NCBI RefSeq assembly: GCF_900476395.1
Contig: NZ_UIHB01000010.1
Location: 229,604-293,603 of the forward strand
Direction: 5' to 3'
Length of the DNA: 64,000 nt
From: Xanthomonas euroxanthea
Lineage (GTDB): Bacteria; Pseudomonadota; Gammaproteobacteria; Xanthomonadales; Xanthomonadaceae
Below the pieces are notes generated by a model. It did not search any database, was not told where the DNA came from, and saw only the letters and a program-made list of their open reading frames with translations. This document shows, in pieces, positions 1 to 8,204 of this stretch (its first letter is position 1; each line of letters opens with the position of its first letter). Made by a program: the position numbers and the translations under genes.

Positions 1-87
1 CGGTGCTGCGGTACGGAGTGCATCAGCCTAGCAGCGACTGCGCAAATCAGATAAAGCGGGCGCGAGCACAAGCTGAATAGGTTGGCA

Positions 88-1353
88 TCAGCCTTGGACG
101 GCGGGGGCCACGCCGGCGCCCCGCCCTGCCCGCTTCCAGGCCATGACCCAGCCTGCGGCCAGCAGGAGACCCGCCAGCAACCACGGGGCGCCAGGCAGAT
201 GCAGCGGTGCGCCGCGGCCGATGAACCAGGCGAACACATTGGCAAACAGCAACGGACCGGCGATGCCGGCCAGGCTGACCAGGCTGGTCAGCGCGCCTTG
301 CACGCGACCCTGCGCATCGGCGCCGACTTCGCGGGTGATCAGGGCCTGCGCGGCCGGTGCGGCGATCGCCCAGAACGCGCTGATCGGCACGCCGACCAGG
401 AACGCGGCGCCGCTGTCGGCCAGCCCGTAGATGACGAAACCGACCACCCCGCAGCCCAGGCCCAGCAGCAGCGCACGGCGTTCGCCCAGCCAACGCACCA
501 GCCGGCCGACCAGCAGCGCATTGACGATGATGCTGCACACGCCGACGCCGGCCAGCACCCAGCTCACCTCGCGCGGGCCCCAGTGATACTGATACCCGGC
601 GAACAGCACGAAGATGCTGGGGTAGACGTAGTGCGCCAGGTTGGCCAGGAACACCACCGAGGCCAGTCCGAGTACCTGCGGATAACGGCGCAGCAACTTG
701 AGCGCGCCCAGCGGGTTGGCATGGGACCAGTCCAGGCGTGGCGTGCGGCGTTCGGCAGGCAACGATTCGGGTAGTACGAACCAGCCATACAGCACGTTCA
801 ACAGCGCCAGCCCGGCGGCAAACCAGAACGGCCAGCGCAGGCCGATGCTGCCCAGCCAGCCGCCGATCAACGGGCCGGCGACAAACCCAATACCGAAGGC
901 CGCGCCAAGCATGCCGAACGCGCCGGCCCGTTTGTCGGCCGGGGTGACGTCGGCGATGTAGGCATTGGCGGTGGAGAAGCTGGCCGAGCACACCCCGGAG
1001 ATCACCCGCGCCAGCAGCAGCATCGGCAAGGAATGGGCGACCGCCATCAGGATGAAATCCAGGCCCAGCCCCAGGCACGAGAGCAGGATCACCGGGCGGC
1101 GGCCGTAGCGGTCGGACAGGGTGCCCTGCAGCGGCGAGCAGACGAACTGGATGGCGGCGAACAGGAAACCGAACCAGCCGATCCAGCCGGCCGCGACGGC
1201 GTAGTCGCCCCCGGTGAACTGGCGCACCAGATCCGGCAGCACCGGAATGATCACGCCGAAGGACAGCACGTCGATCAGCACGGTGATGAAGATGAAGATC
1301 AGCGCGGCGCGGCGCCGGCCCGTGGCGGGAGCGGAATCGGCGGAGGGAGACAT
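88..1353 (-). CDS. MFS drug/metabolite exporter, TCR/Tet-like
   Basis: A 421-residue inner-membrane protein with the twelve-helix pattern of the major facilitator superfamily. The loop between helices 2 and 3 carries the motif GTLSDRYGRRPV (around residues 80-91), the MFS motif A. The N-terminal LIDVLSFGVIIPVLPDL and helix 4-5 ARVISGVCSASFSTANAYIADV segments resemble TCR/Tet-type drug:H+ antiporters. The start ATG is the first one after a short polar segment; no clear ribosome binding site precedes it. It stands alone between the window edge and a repeat cluster. The substrate cannot be read from sequence: tetracycline-type drugs or a metabolite are both possible. Family assignment is firm, substrate is not. 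Confidence 0.85.
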   Translation of the reverse strand: MSPSADSAPATGRRRAALIFIFITVLIDVLSFGVIIPVLPDLVRQFTGGDYAVAAGWIGWFGFLFAAIQFVCSPLQGTLSDRYGRRPVILLSCLGLGLDFILMAVAHSLPMLLLARVISGVCSASFSTANAYIADVTPADKRAGAFGMLGAAFGIGFVAGPLIGGWLGSIGLRWPFWFAAGLALLNVLYGWFVLPESLPAERRTPRLDWSHANPLGALKLLRRYPQVLGLASVVFLANLAHYVYPSIFVLFAGYQYHWGPREVSWVLAGVGVCSIIVNALLVGRLVRWLGERRALLLGLGCGVVGFVIYGLADSGAAFLVGVPISAFWAIAAPAAQALITREVGADAQGRVQGALTSLVSLAGIAGPLLFANVFAWFIGRGAPLHLPGAPWLLAGLLLAAGWVMAWKRAGRGAGVAPAVQG

Positions 1354-1482
1354 CGCGCAGCCCAGGGTAGCGAGGCGGGAAGTGTAGCTGCGGATGGAGA
1401 TCGGTTGCCCCGGGGGGCACTGATGGAGTGCGGACCCAAGCGCCGCCTGGCGGCTGGTGCTGAGTGCCTGGATGGCCGCTGG

Positions 1483-1527
1483 CCCTCATCCGCCCTTCGG
1501 GCACCTTCTCCCGCGAGCGGGAGAAGG
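1483..1527. repeat. REP-like palindromic element (family A)
   Basis: Two palindromic modules lie side by side: CCGCCCTTCGGG, then CTTCTCCCGCGAGCGGGAGAAG, which can form a hairpin. The same core recurs at 12600-12640, 21045-21085, 46447-46490 and 46903-46945, and hairpin-only copies sit at 1646-1667 and 1766-1787. This matches the dispersed palindromic repeats common in Xanthomonas intergenic regions. Confidence 0.85.
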
Positions 1528-1811
1528 AGTGGCATGGTGCCGGTGATCGGTTATTCGACGCTGATGGTCTGGCTCAGCGTGTGATGGCGCCGGGGGCGAA
1601 TTCGATCACGTCCGGGCCGGCATTGGCTGCTGCCAGGGCCGGCATCTTCTTCCGCGAGCGGGAGAAGGAGTGGCGTGGTGCCGGTGATCGGTTATTCGAC
1701 GCTGATGGTCTGGCCCAGCGTGTGGCTGGCGCCGGGGGCCAGTTCGATCACGTCCGGGCCGGCATCTTCTCCCGCGAGCGGGAGAAGGAATGGCATGGTG
1801 CCGGTGATCGG
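1528..1811. repeat. Two extra tandem copies of the mutarotase gene 3' end
   Basis: The segment that begins GGTGCCGGTGATCGGTTATT, holding the last codons and stop of the downstream-oriented mutarotase gene, appears three times: from about 1536, about 1677 and in the real gene end from about 1797. The first two are separate from the gene. Each copy is bounded by the hairpin CTTCTCCCGCGAGCGGGAGAAG or a one-base variant, at 1505, 1646 and 1766, giving periods of 141 and 120 bases. The first copy reaches about 20 bases deeper into the gene than the second. No gene is seen here. Confidence 0.85.
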
Positions 1812-2672
1812 TTATTCGACGCTGATGGTCTGGCTCAGCGTGTGGCTGGCGCCGGGGGCGAGTTCGATCACGTCGGGGCCGGCATTGGCCGCTTCCAGGC
1901 AGACGTAGTCACGCCAACCATCGCCCACGTCGGCCATCTTTTTGCCGGCCTCTTCGCCCGGGTTCCAGGCCACCAGCGAGCGGCTGCCCTGGGTGGCGAT
2001 GACGATGCGGCGGCCGAGCACCGGGTCGGTCAGGGTGTAGCGGCCGCCGGCGTTGGTGTAGATGCGGTCGCTGCGACCGGGGTCGCGCGGATCGCGCAGG
2101 CTCCAGTCGCCTTGCTGGCGGTGGGCGGTGGCGTAGTTCTCGTACTTGTCCAGGTAGTCCAGCCCGTCCAGGCCCTGCACGCTGACGGTGAGCGCGTCGC
2201 CGACCCGGAAATAGTTGTGCAGTGCCTGGGTGAAGCGCACCGGGGCCGGGCTGGTGTTTTCGGTGATCAGGCGTTGTTCGAGGGTGCGGCCGATGCGCAG
2301 GGTCATGCGCAGGCGCAGCGCCAGGTCATCGAAACTGGGCGGGGTCAGCGTGAGCACCAGCGTGCCGTCGTCCTCGCGCCGGCTCTCGGTGAGCTGCCAG
2401 GGCACGGTCCGCACGAAGCCGTGCGCGGGGACCTCGCCGGTCTGGTCCTGGCGGCCGAAGTATGGCCAGCACACCGGGGCGCCGCCGCGGATCGGGGTGG
2501 GCGGCTGCTTGGCGGTGGGCGACAGCCACATCACGTCCTGCCCGCCCTTGGGCACGAACGACAGCAGCTGGCCGCCGAACAGGCTGATGGCCGCGGTGGA
2601 GAACGGGGTGTCGATCAACAGCGAGGGGAAACCGTGGAAATCGCCTGTGCGCAGGCCGGTGAGGTCGGACAT
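1812..2672 (-). CDS. D-hexose-6-phosphate mutarotase (YeaD-like aldose 1-epimerase)
   Basis: A 286-residue galactose-mutarotase-fold protein, the usual length of the YeaD family, which interconverts alpha and beta anomers of hexose 6-phosphates in the cytosol. Recognisable segments are GGAPVCWPYFG (substrate pocket), PAHGFVRTVPW with the active-site His, FTQALHNYF with the second conserved His, and LVAWNPGEEAG near the C-terminus. The start at 2672 fits the family, with AAGG about eight bases upstream, but the frame is open upstream with no stop into the transglycosylase gene, so a fused product is possible. Two copies of its 3' end follow downstream. Confidence 0.85.
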   Translation of the reverse strand: MSDLTGLRTGDFHGFPSLLIDTPFSTAAISLFGGQLLSFVPKGGQDVMWLSPTAKQPPTPIRGGAPVCWPYFGRQDQTGEVPAHGFVRTVPWQLTESRREDDGTLVLTLTPPSFDDLALRLRMTLRIGRTLEQRLITENTSPAPVRFTQALHNYFRVGDALTVSVQGLDGLDYLDKYENYATAHRQQGDWSLRDPRDPGRSDRIYTNAGGRYTLTDPVLGRRIVIATQGSRSLVAWNPGEEAGKKMADVGDGWRDYVCLEAANAGPDVIELAPGASHTLSQTISVE

Positions 2673-3974
2673 GGGAGGTGCCTTCTGGACGATGGGGGAT
2701 TGGGCAAATGCGGGGTACGCGGCCGGCAGCGTGAACGCGGTGGCGCGGACAGCAGCCGCGCCGGTCGCCGGCGGGGCGGCGCGCAGGGCGGTGAGGATGC
2801 GTTGGCCGGGGCGGCCGTCGGCCGGCTGCAGGCCCAGGCGGGTCTGTTCGACCTGGATGGCGCGCCGGCTGGCGGTGCCGATCATGCCGTCGGCCTCGCC
2901 GATCAGGTGGCCGCGGGCCAGCAGCAATTGCTGCAGTTCGCGCCGTTCGGGGCGGCCCAGGCCGGGGTCGTCGGTGGGCCAGGCGGCGACCAGGCCGGGG
3001 CCGCCGCGCAGGCGATCGGCGAGCAAGGCGATCGACAGCGCATAGCTTTCGGCGGCGTTGTAGGCGTAGATCGCGTCGTAGTTGCGGAACACCAGGAACG
3101 CCGGGCCGGTGGCGCCGGCCGGCAGCAACAGGGCGGCCGGGGCATCGGCGGGCAGGCCGCTCGGCGCCAGGGCCTTGCCGTCGCTGCCGAGCAGCCCTGC
3201 GTTCTGCCAGGCCTGCAGCGGCTGGCGCCGGGTGCGGCCGGCCTTGCTGGCGTCGAAGCCGGCCGGCAGGCGCACTTCCATGCCCCAGGGACGGGCGCGC
3301 TCCCAGCCGGCCTTGACCAGGTAGTTGGCGGTGGAGGCCAGCGCGTCGGGAATGCTGGCGACCAGGTCGCGGCGGCCGTCGCCGTCGCCATCCACCGCGA
3401 TGCGGGCATAGGTCGAGGGCATGAACTGGGTCTGCCCGAAGGCACCGGCCCAGGAGCCGGTCAAGCCATCCGGCGACAGGTCGCCTTGCTGCAGCAGGCC
3501 GAGCAAGGCGAGAAATTCGCCACGGAAGAACGGCTGGCGGCGGCCGGCGCACGACAGCGTGGCCAGCGAGACCAGCAGCGGGCGCTTGCCGGTGACGCGG
3601 CCGTAGTCGCTCTCCACGCCCCAGACCGCCACGATGGTGGCCGGATCGACGCCGGTCTGTTCGGACAGACGCGTGAGCAGGTCGCGATGGGTGACCAGCA
3701 TCGCCCGGCCGTCGGCCACGCGCTGGCTGTCGACCAGGCTGGCGAGGTAGTCCCAGATCGGGGTGGTGAATTCGGGCTGGGCATCGAGCAGCGGCAACAC
3801 GCTGGGATCGGGCGCCAGGCCGCCGGTGAAACGCTGGAAGTCGGCGGCCTGCACGCCCTTGGCGGCGGCCTGGGTCTGCAGGCCGGCCAGGCAGCGGTCG
3901 AATGCCGGATCGGCGCAGGCGATCAGCGGCAGCAGCGCCAACAGCGCGGGCAGGACGCGCCGGGACGGCGTCAC
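2673..3974 (-). CDS. Lytic murein transglycosylase, MltB-like lipoprotein
   Basis: The GTG at 3974 gives a signal peptide ending in the lipobox LIAC, so the product should be a lipoprotein. The mature part carries the MltB transglycosylase pattern: GVDPATIVAVWGVESDYG holds the catalytic Glu, and GSWAGAFGQTQFMPSTY is the substrate-binding motif. A C-terminal peptidoglycan-binding repeat follows (RGHLIGEADGMIGTASRRA). It cleaves glycan strands to 1,6-anhydromuropeptides during cell-wall turnover. There is no stop codon before the mutarotase start at 2672, so the listed end is the last codon before that ATG. The real product may be a fusion of about 720 residues. Confidence 0.8.
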
Positions 3975-4303
3975 GGCGCGGTGGCCGGCGTGTGGACGGA
4001 GGTCATGCGGTGGAGCGCTCCTGCGGCAAGTCGAGCCGACGAGGATAGCCAACCTGGCTGGTTGCAGGCGTGCAGGTGGCGATTGTCACGATGTCGCCGC
4101 GTCAGCGTGCGCTGCGCTCGCTGGTGGCAACGTGCCGGGGTGCGGGTGCGCACGCTTTCCAGACCGATGCGCGCAGCCAAGACACCGGATGATCCGATGA
4201 GGTGATGACCTTCCAGCGAGCGATGTCGCGTGCCGAGGCGAGATGCAGAACCGGCGCGCCTGGTGGATGCGATGCGCCAGCCCAGCGGCGTCGATCGCCG
4301 CGC
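3975..4303. other. Intergenic stretch with no recognised gene
   Basis: It lies upstream of the transglycosylase gene and downstream of a small membrane-protein gene. It should hold the transglycosylase promoter, but no convincing promoter elements, RNA or repeat was recognised. Open frames here look like GC-rich shadows. Confidence 0.4.
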
Positions 4304-4510
4304 CTAGCTGCCGTCGCCGGTGATGCCGGTCAGCAGCGACAAGGCCGGGCTGGAGGGGCTGGCGTCGGACACACGGCGGGCACGGGCCCTGCGCGGGGCG
4401 TCGTGGCGGGGACCGAACCAGATCAGTGCAGTGGCCAGGCAGGCCGGCAGCACGATCGCAAACACCACGATGGCCGCAAGCACCCACTGCCAGAGATTGA
4501 AGGTTGCCAT
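4304..4510 (-). CDS. Small single-span membrane protein, unknown function
   Basis: A 68-residue product starting at the ATG at 4510. The N-terminal 35 residues form one hydrophobic helix (LWQWVLAAIVVFAIVLPACL...), followed by a basic RRARARR stretch and a Ser/Pro-rich tail, suggesting a cytoplasmic C-terminus by the positive-inside rule. No family was recognised. It is monocistronic between the transglycosylase and ychJ-like genes. Confidence 0.55.
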   Translation of the reverse strand: MATFNLWQWVLAAIVVFAIVLPACLATALIWFGPRHDAPRRARARRVSDASPSSPALSLLTGITGDGS

Positions 4511-4670
4511 GATCGTGTCTGCCCCGCGGCGCGCTCCGCCGAGGCGGCAAGCTTCCGGGATCGGCTGCGAACGTGGCGTCGACAAAGCGTGCCGGTCCGT
4601 GCCGTTCGTCTGGCTGAACGGCTTCACGGCCTGCGGCCAGGGCGCAAGACGCGTCCAGGCCTGCGCCTGC

Positions 4671-5060
4671 TCAGTGCGCGTCGAGGTAATACCACTGGCC
4701 GTCTTCGCGCACGAAGCGGCTGTGTTCGGTCATGCGCACCGCACTGCCGCCGCCGATACGGTAGCGGGCCAGAAACGCCACCTCGGCCGTGTCGGTGCCG
4801 GTGACGAGGGCGCGTTGCACGGTCAGGCCGAGCCAGGTGGTGCGGCCGCCCTCGTCCAGCGACAACGCGGGTGGGCGCGTGGACGGATGCCAGCTGGCGA
4901 GCAGGTACGCCACATCACGGCGGACGTAGGCGCTGTAGCGCGCACGCATCAGGGTCTCGGCATCGGGCGCGGCGGCACCGGCGTGGTACTGGCCGCAGCA
5001 CTGCGCGTAGGTGGCGGCGCGGCCGCAGGGACAGGGATCGGTGGGTGTGGAGGTCGGCAT
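4671..5060 (-). CDS. YchJ-like SEC-C motif protein (UPF0225)
   Basis: A 129-residue protein with the N-terminal zinc-binding SEC-C motif [19 protein letters not shown] (residues 8-26). The rest matches the YchJ middle domain: [22 protein letters not shown] and a C-terminal [14 protein letters not shown], an NTF2-like/YchJ fold. Length and motif order agree with the UPF0225 family. Its biochemical role is unknown; SEC-C motifs bind metal and sometimes SecB-type partners. The sequence just upstream is a heptamer/octamer tandem repeat array shared with the divergent permease gene. Confidence 0.85.
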   Translation of the reverse strand: MPTSTPTDPCPCGRAATYAQCCGQYHAGAAAPDAETLMRARYSAYVRRDVAYLLASWHPSTRPPALSLDEGGRTTWLGLTVQRALVTGTDTAEVAFLARYRIGGGSAVRMTEHSRFVREDGQWYYLDAH

Positions 5061-5073
5061 CGGGCGATTGTGC

Positions 5074-5153
5074 GGGAATTGGGAATTGGGAATTGGGAAT
5101 TGGGAGTTGGGAAGTAGGGAAGTAGGGAAGTAGGGAAGTAGGGAAGTAGGGAA
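5074..5153. repeat. Short tandem repeat array: heptamer then octamer
   Basis: About five units of GGGAATT (the last GGGAGTT) run directly into five exact units of GGGAAGTA and one GGGAAGTG. The array separates the divergent ychJ-like and TauE/SafE genes, starting 14 bases from one start codon and ending about 50 bases from the other. Confidence 0.95.
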
Positions 5154-5203
5154 GTGAGAAGTGGGGAACGGGGTTTCTGCGCGTTTATGCTGTCGCCCCC
5201 GTC

Positions 5204-5998
5204 GTGCGGAGTGCCGCCTTGCTGGACCTGATTCCCACCGAGTTGCCGTGGCTGCTGTGCATCGCCTTCGTCGCCGGGCTGGTGGATGCGGCGGTCGGCG
5301 GCGGTGGCTTGATCCAGCTGCCGGGATTGTTTGCGACCCTGCCGCAGCAGGCGCCGTCGCTGATTCTGGGCACCAACAAGTTCAGTGCGATGTTCGGCAC
5401 CGCTGCATCGGCCTGGCGCTATGCGCGCAACGTGCGCTTTCCGTGGCGGCCGGTGCTGTACGCCACGGTGGCGGCGTTCACGTTCTCGTTTCTCGGCGCG
5501 ACCGCAGTCAGCCTGATGCCCAGGCAGGCGGTGCGGCCGCTGATCCTGGCGCTGCTGATCGCGATGCTGATCTACACGCTGATCAAGAAGGACTTCGGTG
5601 CGCTGCATCGCCCACGCCAGATCGGCCGGCGCGAACTGGCAACTGCATTGGTGATGGGCGCGGCGATCGGGTTCTACGACGGGTTCTTCGGCCCCGGCAC
5701 CGGCAGTTTCCTGATCTTCCTGTTCATCCGCTTTTTCGGGCTGGACTTTCTGCGCGCCTCGGCCGCGGCCAAGGTGGTGAACCTGGCCACCAACCTGGCG
5801 GCACTGTCGTTCTTCCTGCCCAGCGGCCAGGTGATGCTGGCGACCGGCATTCCGATGGCGGTGGCCAACGTGGCCGGTGCGGTCGCCGGCACACGGATGG
5901 CACTACGCGGTGGCACGCCGCTGATCCGCACCTTGTTCCTGGTGCTGGTGATCGTGCTGATCGGCAAGATGGGCTGGGATCTGCTGCACGGCGTTTAG
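5204..5998 (+). CDS. TauE/SafE-family sulfite/anion exporter
   Basis: A 264-residue polytopic membrane protein. The family signature is present in two half-repeats: [19 protein letters not shown] near residue 27 and [19 protein letters not shown] near residue 157, each followed by a conserved charged segment ([33 protein letters not shown]). TauE/SafE proteins move sulfite, sulfoacetate or related anions across the inner membrane; the substrate here is unknown. The GTG at 5204 is used as the start; a TTG at 5219 is an alternative. Its stop overlaps the end of the convergent TonB-receptor gene by four bases. Confidence 0.85.
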   Translation: MRSAALLDLIPTELPWLLCIAFVAGLVDAAVGGGGLIQLPGLFATLPQQAPSLILGTNKFSAMFGTAASAWRYARNVRFPWRPVLYATVAAFTFSFLGATAVSLMPRQAVRPLILALLIAMLIYTLIKKDFGALHRPRQIGRRELATALVMGAAIGFYDGFFGPGTGSFLIFLFIRFFGLDFLRASAAAKVVNLATNLAALSFFLPSGQVMLATGIPMAVANVAGAVAGTRMALRGGTPLIRTLFLVLVIVLIGKMGWDLLHGV

Positions 5999-8055
5999 AA
6001 ATCCACGCTCAGCGTCGCCGACAAGGTGCGCGGCGCGCCTGGATAGTTGGTGGTCTGCGTCACCGGCTGCTCGATGTAGAACCGGTTGGCGACATTGCGC
6101 AGCATGAGCGCCAACTGATAACGGCCACCGAAGCGATACGCCGCCGAGGCATCGAAACGCGTGTAGCCGGCAATGCGGTAACTGTTGGCGAGATCGCCTT
6201 CGCGCTCGCCCACATGCACCGCGCCGGCGCCCAGGGTCAGGCCGTACAGCGGCCCGCTGGCGACGTGGCAGGTGCTCCATAGGCTGGCACTGAGGCGCGG
6301 CACGCCGCGCAGGCGGTTGCCGACCGGGATGACGGTGTCGCGGGTGACCTGCGCGTCCAGATAGCCGGCGCCCAGGATCAAGCGCCAGTTCTGGGTGAGC
6401 TCGCCGGTGATGTCCAGTTCCAGCCCGCGCACGCGTTGCTGGCCGGTGACCAGCACGAAGCCGCTGTTGTCCGGATCGTTGCTGGCGACGTTGTCCTTGG
6501 TGATCTGGAACGCGGCGGCGGTGGCAAGCACCCGGTTGTCCAACAGCGCGCCCTTCAGGCCGACCTCGTACTGGCGGCCGGTCTCCGGTGGCGCGCTGCC
6601 GCCGGAAAACAGCGAGGCGCTGCGTGGGCGAAACGAGGTGGAGGTGTTGGCGTACAGCGACAACTGCGGCACCGCCTTCCACACCACCCCGATGCGCGGC
6701 GAGGCGCGTCGGCCGTCCTCGCGGGTGCGCGCGCCGTTGTCGATGGTGGTCTGCTGCACATCGTCCCAGCGCACGCCGGCCAGCACGTCCCAGCGCTCGC
6801 CGATGCTGATCTGGTCCTGCAGGTACAGCGCGGCATAGCGCGCATCGACGTCGATGTCGCGGGCCGGCACATAGGTGCCCGGCAAGGCGCCCTGCACCGG
6901 AGTGCGCACGCTGATGCGGGCCAGCGGCGCGCGCGCTTCGTCGGTGTGGCGATGCGCATCGACGTACTCGGCACCAGCCAGTACCTGATGGCGCAGCGGG
7001 CCGGTGGCAAAACGCGCCAGCGCTTCGGTCTGCGAGGTCGTGGCGCGCACCTGCTGGTCCTGGCGCACGGCGCGGCGCTGCAAAAAGGCGCGGTCGGCGC
7101 TGAAACCGGTGAAGTCGGCCACGTTGCGGCCGCTGTCGCCGTCCTGGTGATTGAGGATCTGGCGCAGCGTCAGCCAGTCGGTGGCGTCGTACTCGATGCG
7201 GCCGCGTGCCGTGGTCGCGCTGCCGTGATTGCGCGACCACGGCTCGCCGAAGCTGCGCTGTGCCGGCCCACGCACCACCCCGTCGATGGCGACCAGGCCG
7301 CGATCGCCCGGGCTGGTCTGGCGGGTGTATTCCAGATCCAGGTCGGCCCGCAGCTGCGCGGACGGCCGCCACGCCAACGAGGGCGAGACGAACACGCGAT
7401 CGCCATCGGCCTGCGCGTCCCGGAAGCTGCCGGTCTCCTGCGCGGCGGCGCTGAGCCGTGCCGACACGGTCGGGCCCAGCGGGCCGGTGACGCTGGACTG
7501 CACGCGGCGCAGGCCGTGTTCGGCCACCTGCACCGATGCATTGCCGCCAAACACCGCGTCCGGGCGCAGCGTGACCAGATTGATCACCCCGCCGGGTTCG
7601 CCGCGCCCGTACAGCACCGCCGCCGGGCCCTTGAGCACTTCCACCTGGGCGACATTGGCCAGATCGCGCACGGTCTCGGTGAAGTTCTGCGCCGGGTTGA
7701 GCAGGATGCCGTCGACCGCATACGAAGACGCCTCGAAACCGCGGATGACGAAGGTTTCCGAGCGATTGCCCTGGGTGCCGCCGGGCTGCACGTTGGAGAC
7801 ATTGGCCACCACATCCACTAGCCGGGTGAGTTGCTGTTCGTCGATCACCGAGCGCGGCACCACCTGGATCGCCTGCGGAATGCGCTCCACCGGCGTCTGC
7901 GTGCGGGTGGCGCCGGCGGCCTTTTCCGGCCGGTACAGGGCGCGCTTTTCGCTGACCACGATGGCATCAAGCAGGCTGGACTCCTGGGCGGAGGCCGGCA
8001 ATGCAGCAAACAGGGACACGAACAACAGGTGGCGAGGCGCAGGCAGTGGGGTCAT
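5995..8055 (-). CDS. TonB-dependent siderophore receptor
   Basis: A 686-residue outer-membrane receptor with a signal peptide ending ALPASAQ at its N-terminus when started at the ATG at 8055. The plug domain (about residues 30-170) shows VERIPQAIQVVPRSVIDEQ, ETFVIRGFEASSYAVDGILLN and VEVLKGPAAVLYGRGEPGG, the FhuA/FpvA-type siderophore receptor pattern. The remainder is a 22-strand barrel ending in SATLSVDF with a terminal aromatic residue. It imports a ferric siderophore using TonB-ExbBD energy. A Fur-box-like sequence lies about 50 bases upstream of the start. No siderophore biosynthesis genes are adjacent, so the ligand may be a xenosiderophore. Confidence 0.92.
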   Translation of the reverse strand: MTPLPAPRHLLFVSLFAALPASAQESSLLDAIVVSEKRALYRPEKAAGATRTQTPVERIPQAIQVVPRSVIDEQQLTRLVDVVANVSNVQPGGTQGNRSETFVIRGFEASSYAVDGILLNPAQNFTETVRDLANVAQVEVLKGPAAVLYGRGEPGGVINLVTLRPDAVFGGNASVQVAEHGLRRVQSSVTGPLGPTVSARLSAAAQETGSFRDAQADGDRVFVSPSLAWRPSAQLRADLDLEYTRQTSPGDRGLVAIDGVVRGPAQRSFGEPWSRNHGSATTARGRIEYDATDWLTLRQILNHQDGDSGRNVADFTGFSADRAFLQRRAVRQDQQVRATTSQTEALARFATGPLRHQVLAGAEYVDAHRHTDEARAPLARISVRTPVQGALPGTYVPARDIDVDARYAALYLQDQISIGERWDVLAGVRWDDVQQTTIDNGARTREDGRRASPRIGVVWKAVPQLSLYANTSTSFRPRSASLFSGGSAPPETGRQYEVGLKGALLDNRVLATAAAFQITKDNVASNDPDNSGFVLVTGQQRVRGLELDITGELTQNWRLILGAGYLDAQVTRDTVIPVGNRLRGVPRLSASLWSTCHVASGPLYGLTLGAGAVHVGEREGDLANSYRIAGYTRFDASAAYRFGGRYQLALMLRNVANRFYIEQPVTQTTNYPGAPRTLSATLSVDF

Positions 8056-8106
8056 CGGGATCTTCAGCGGGGCGATGCGCACACTGGCGAGCACATCCGG
8101 GCCGCT

Positions 8107-8125
8107 AATGATAACGATTCTTATC
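8107..8125 (-). promoter_or_regulatory. Fur-box-like operator of the siderophore receptor gene
   Basis: The 19 bases AATGATAACGATTCTTATC contain the inverted hexamer arms GATAA/TTATC characteristic of Fur operators and lie 52-70 bases upstream of the receptor start. This implies iron repression. Confidence 0.75.
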
Positions 8126-8204
8126 TGCGCTTGTTGGCTTGCGGTGCCCTGCCCCTCGACGCCTGCGACCGCAATGCGGTGACACAGGCATCCCGGTGTT
8201 GCGC

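Noticed and set aside
1464-4205. Long plus-strand open frame opposite the mutarotase and transglycosylase
   Set aside because: It is an antisense shadow of GC-rich genes, with Gly/Ala/Arg/Gln-biased translation and no domain; the minus-strand frames carry clear family motifs.
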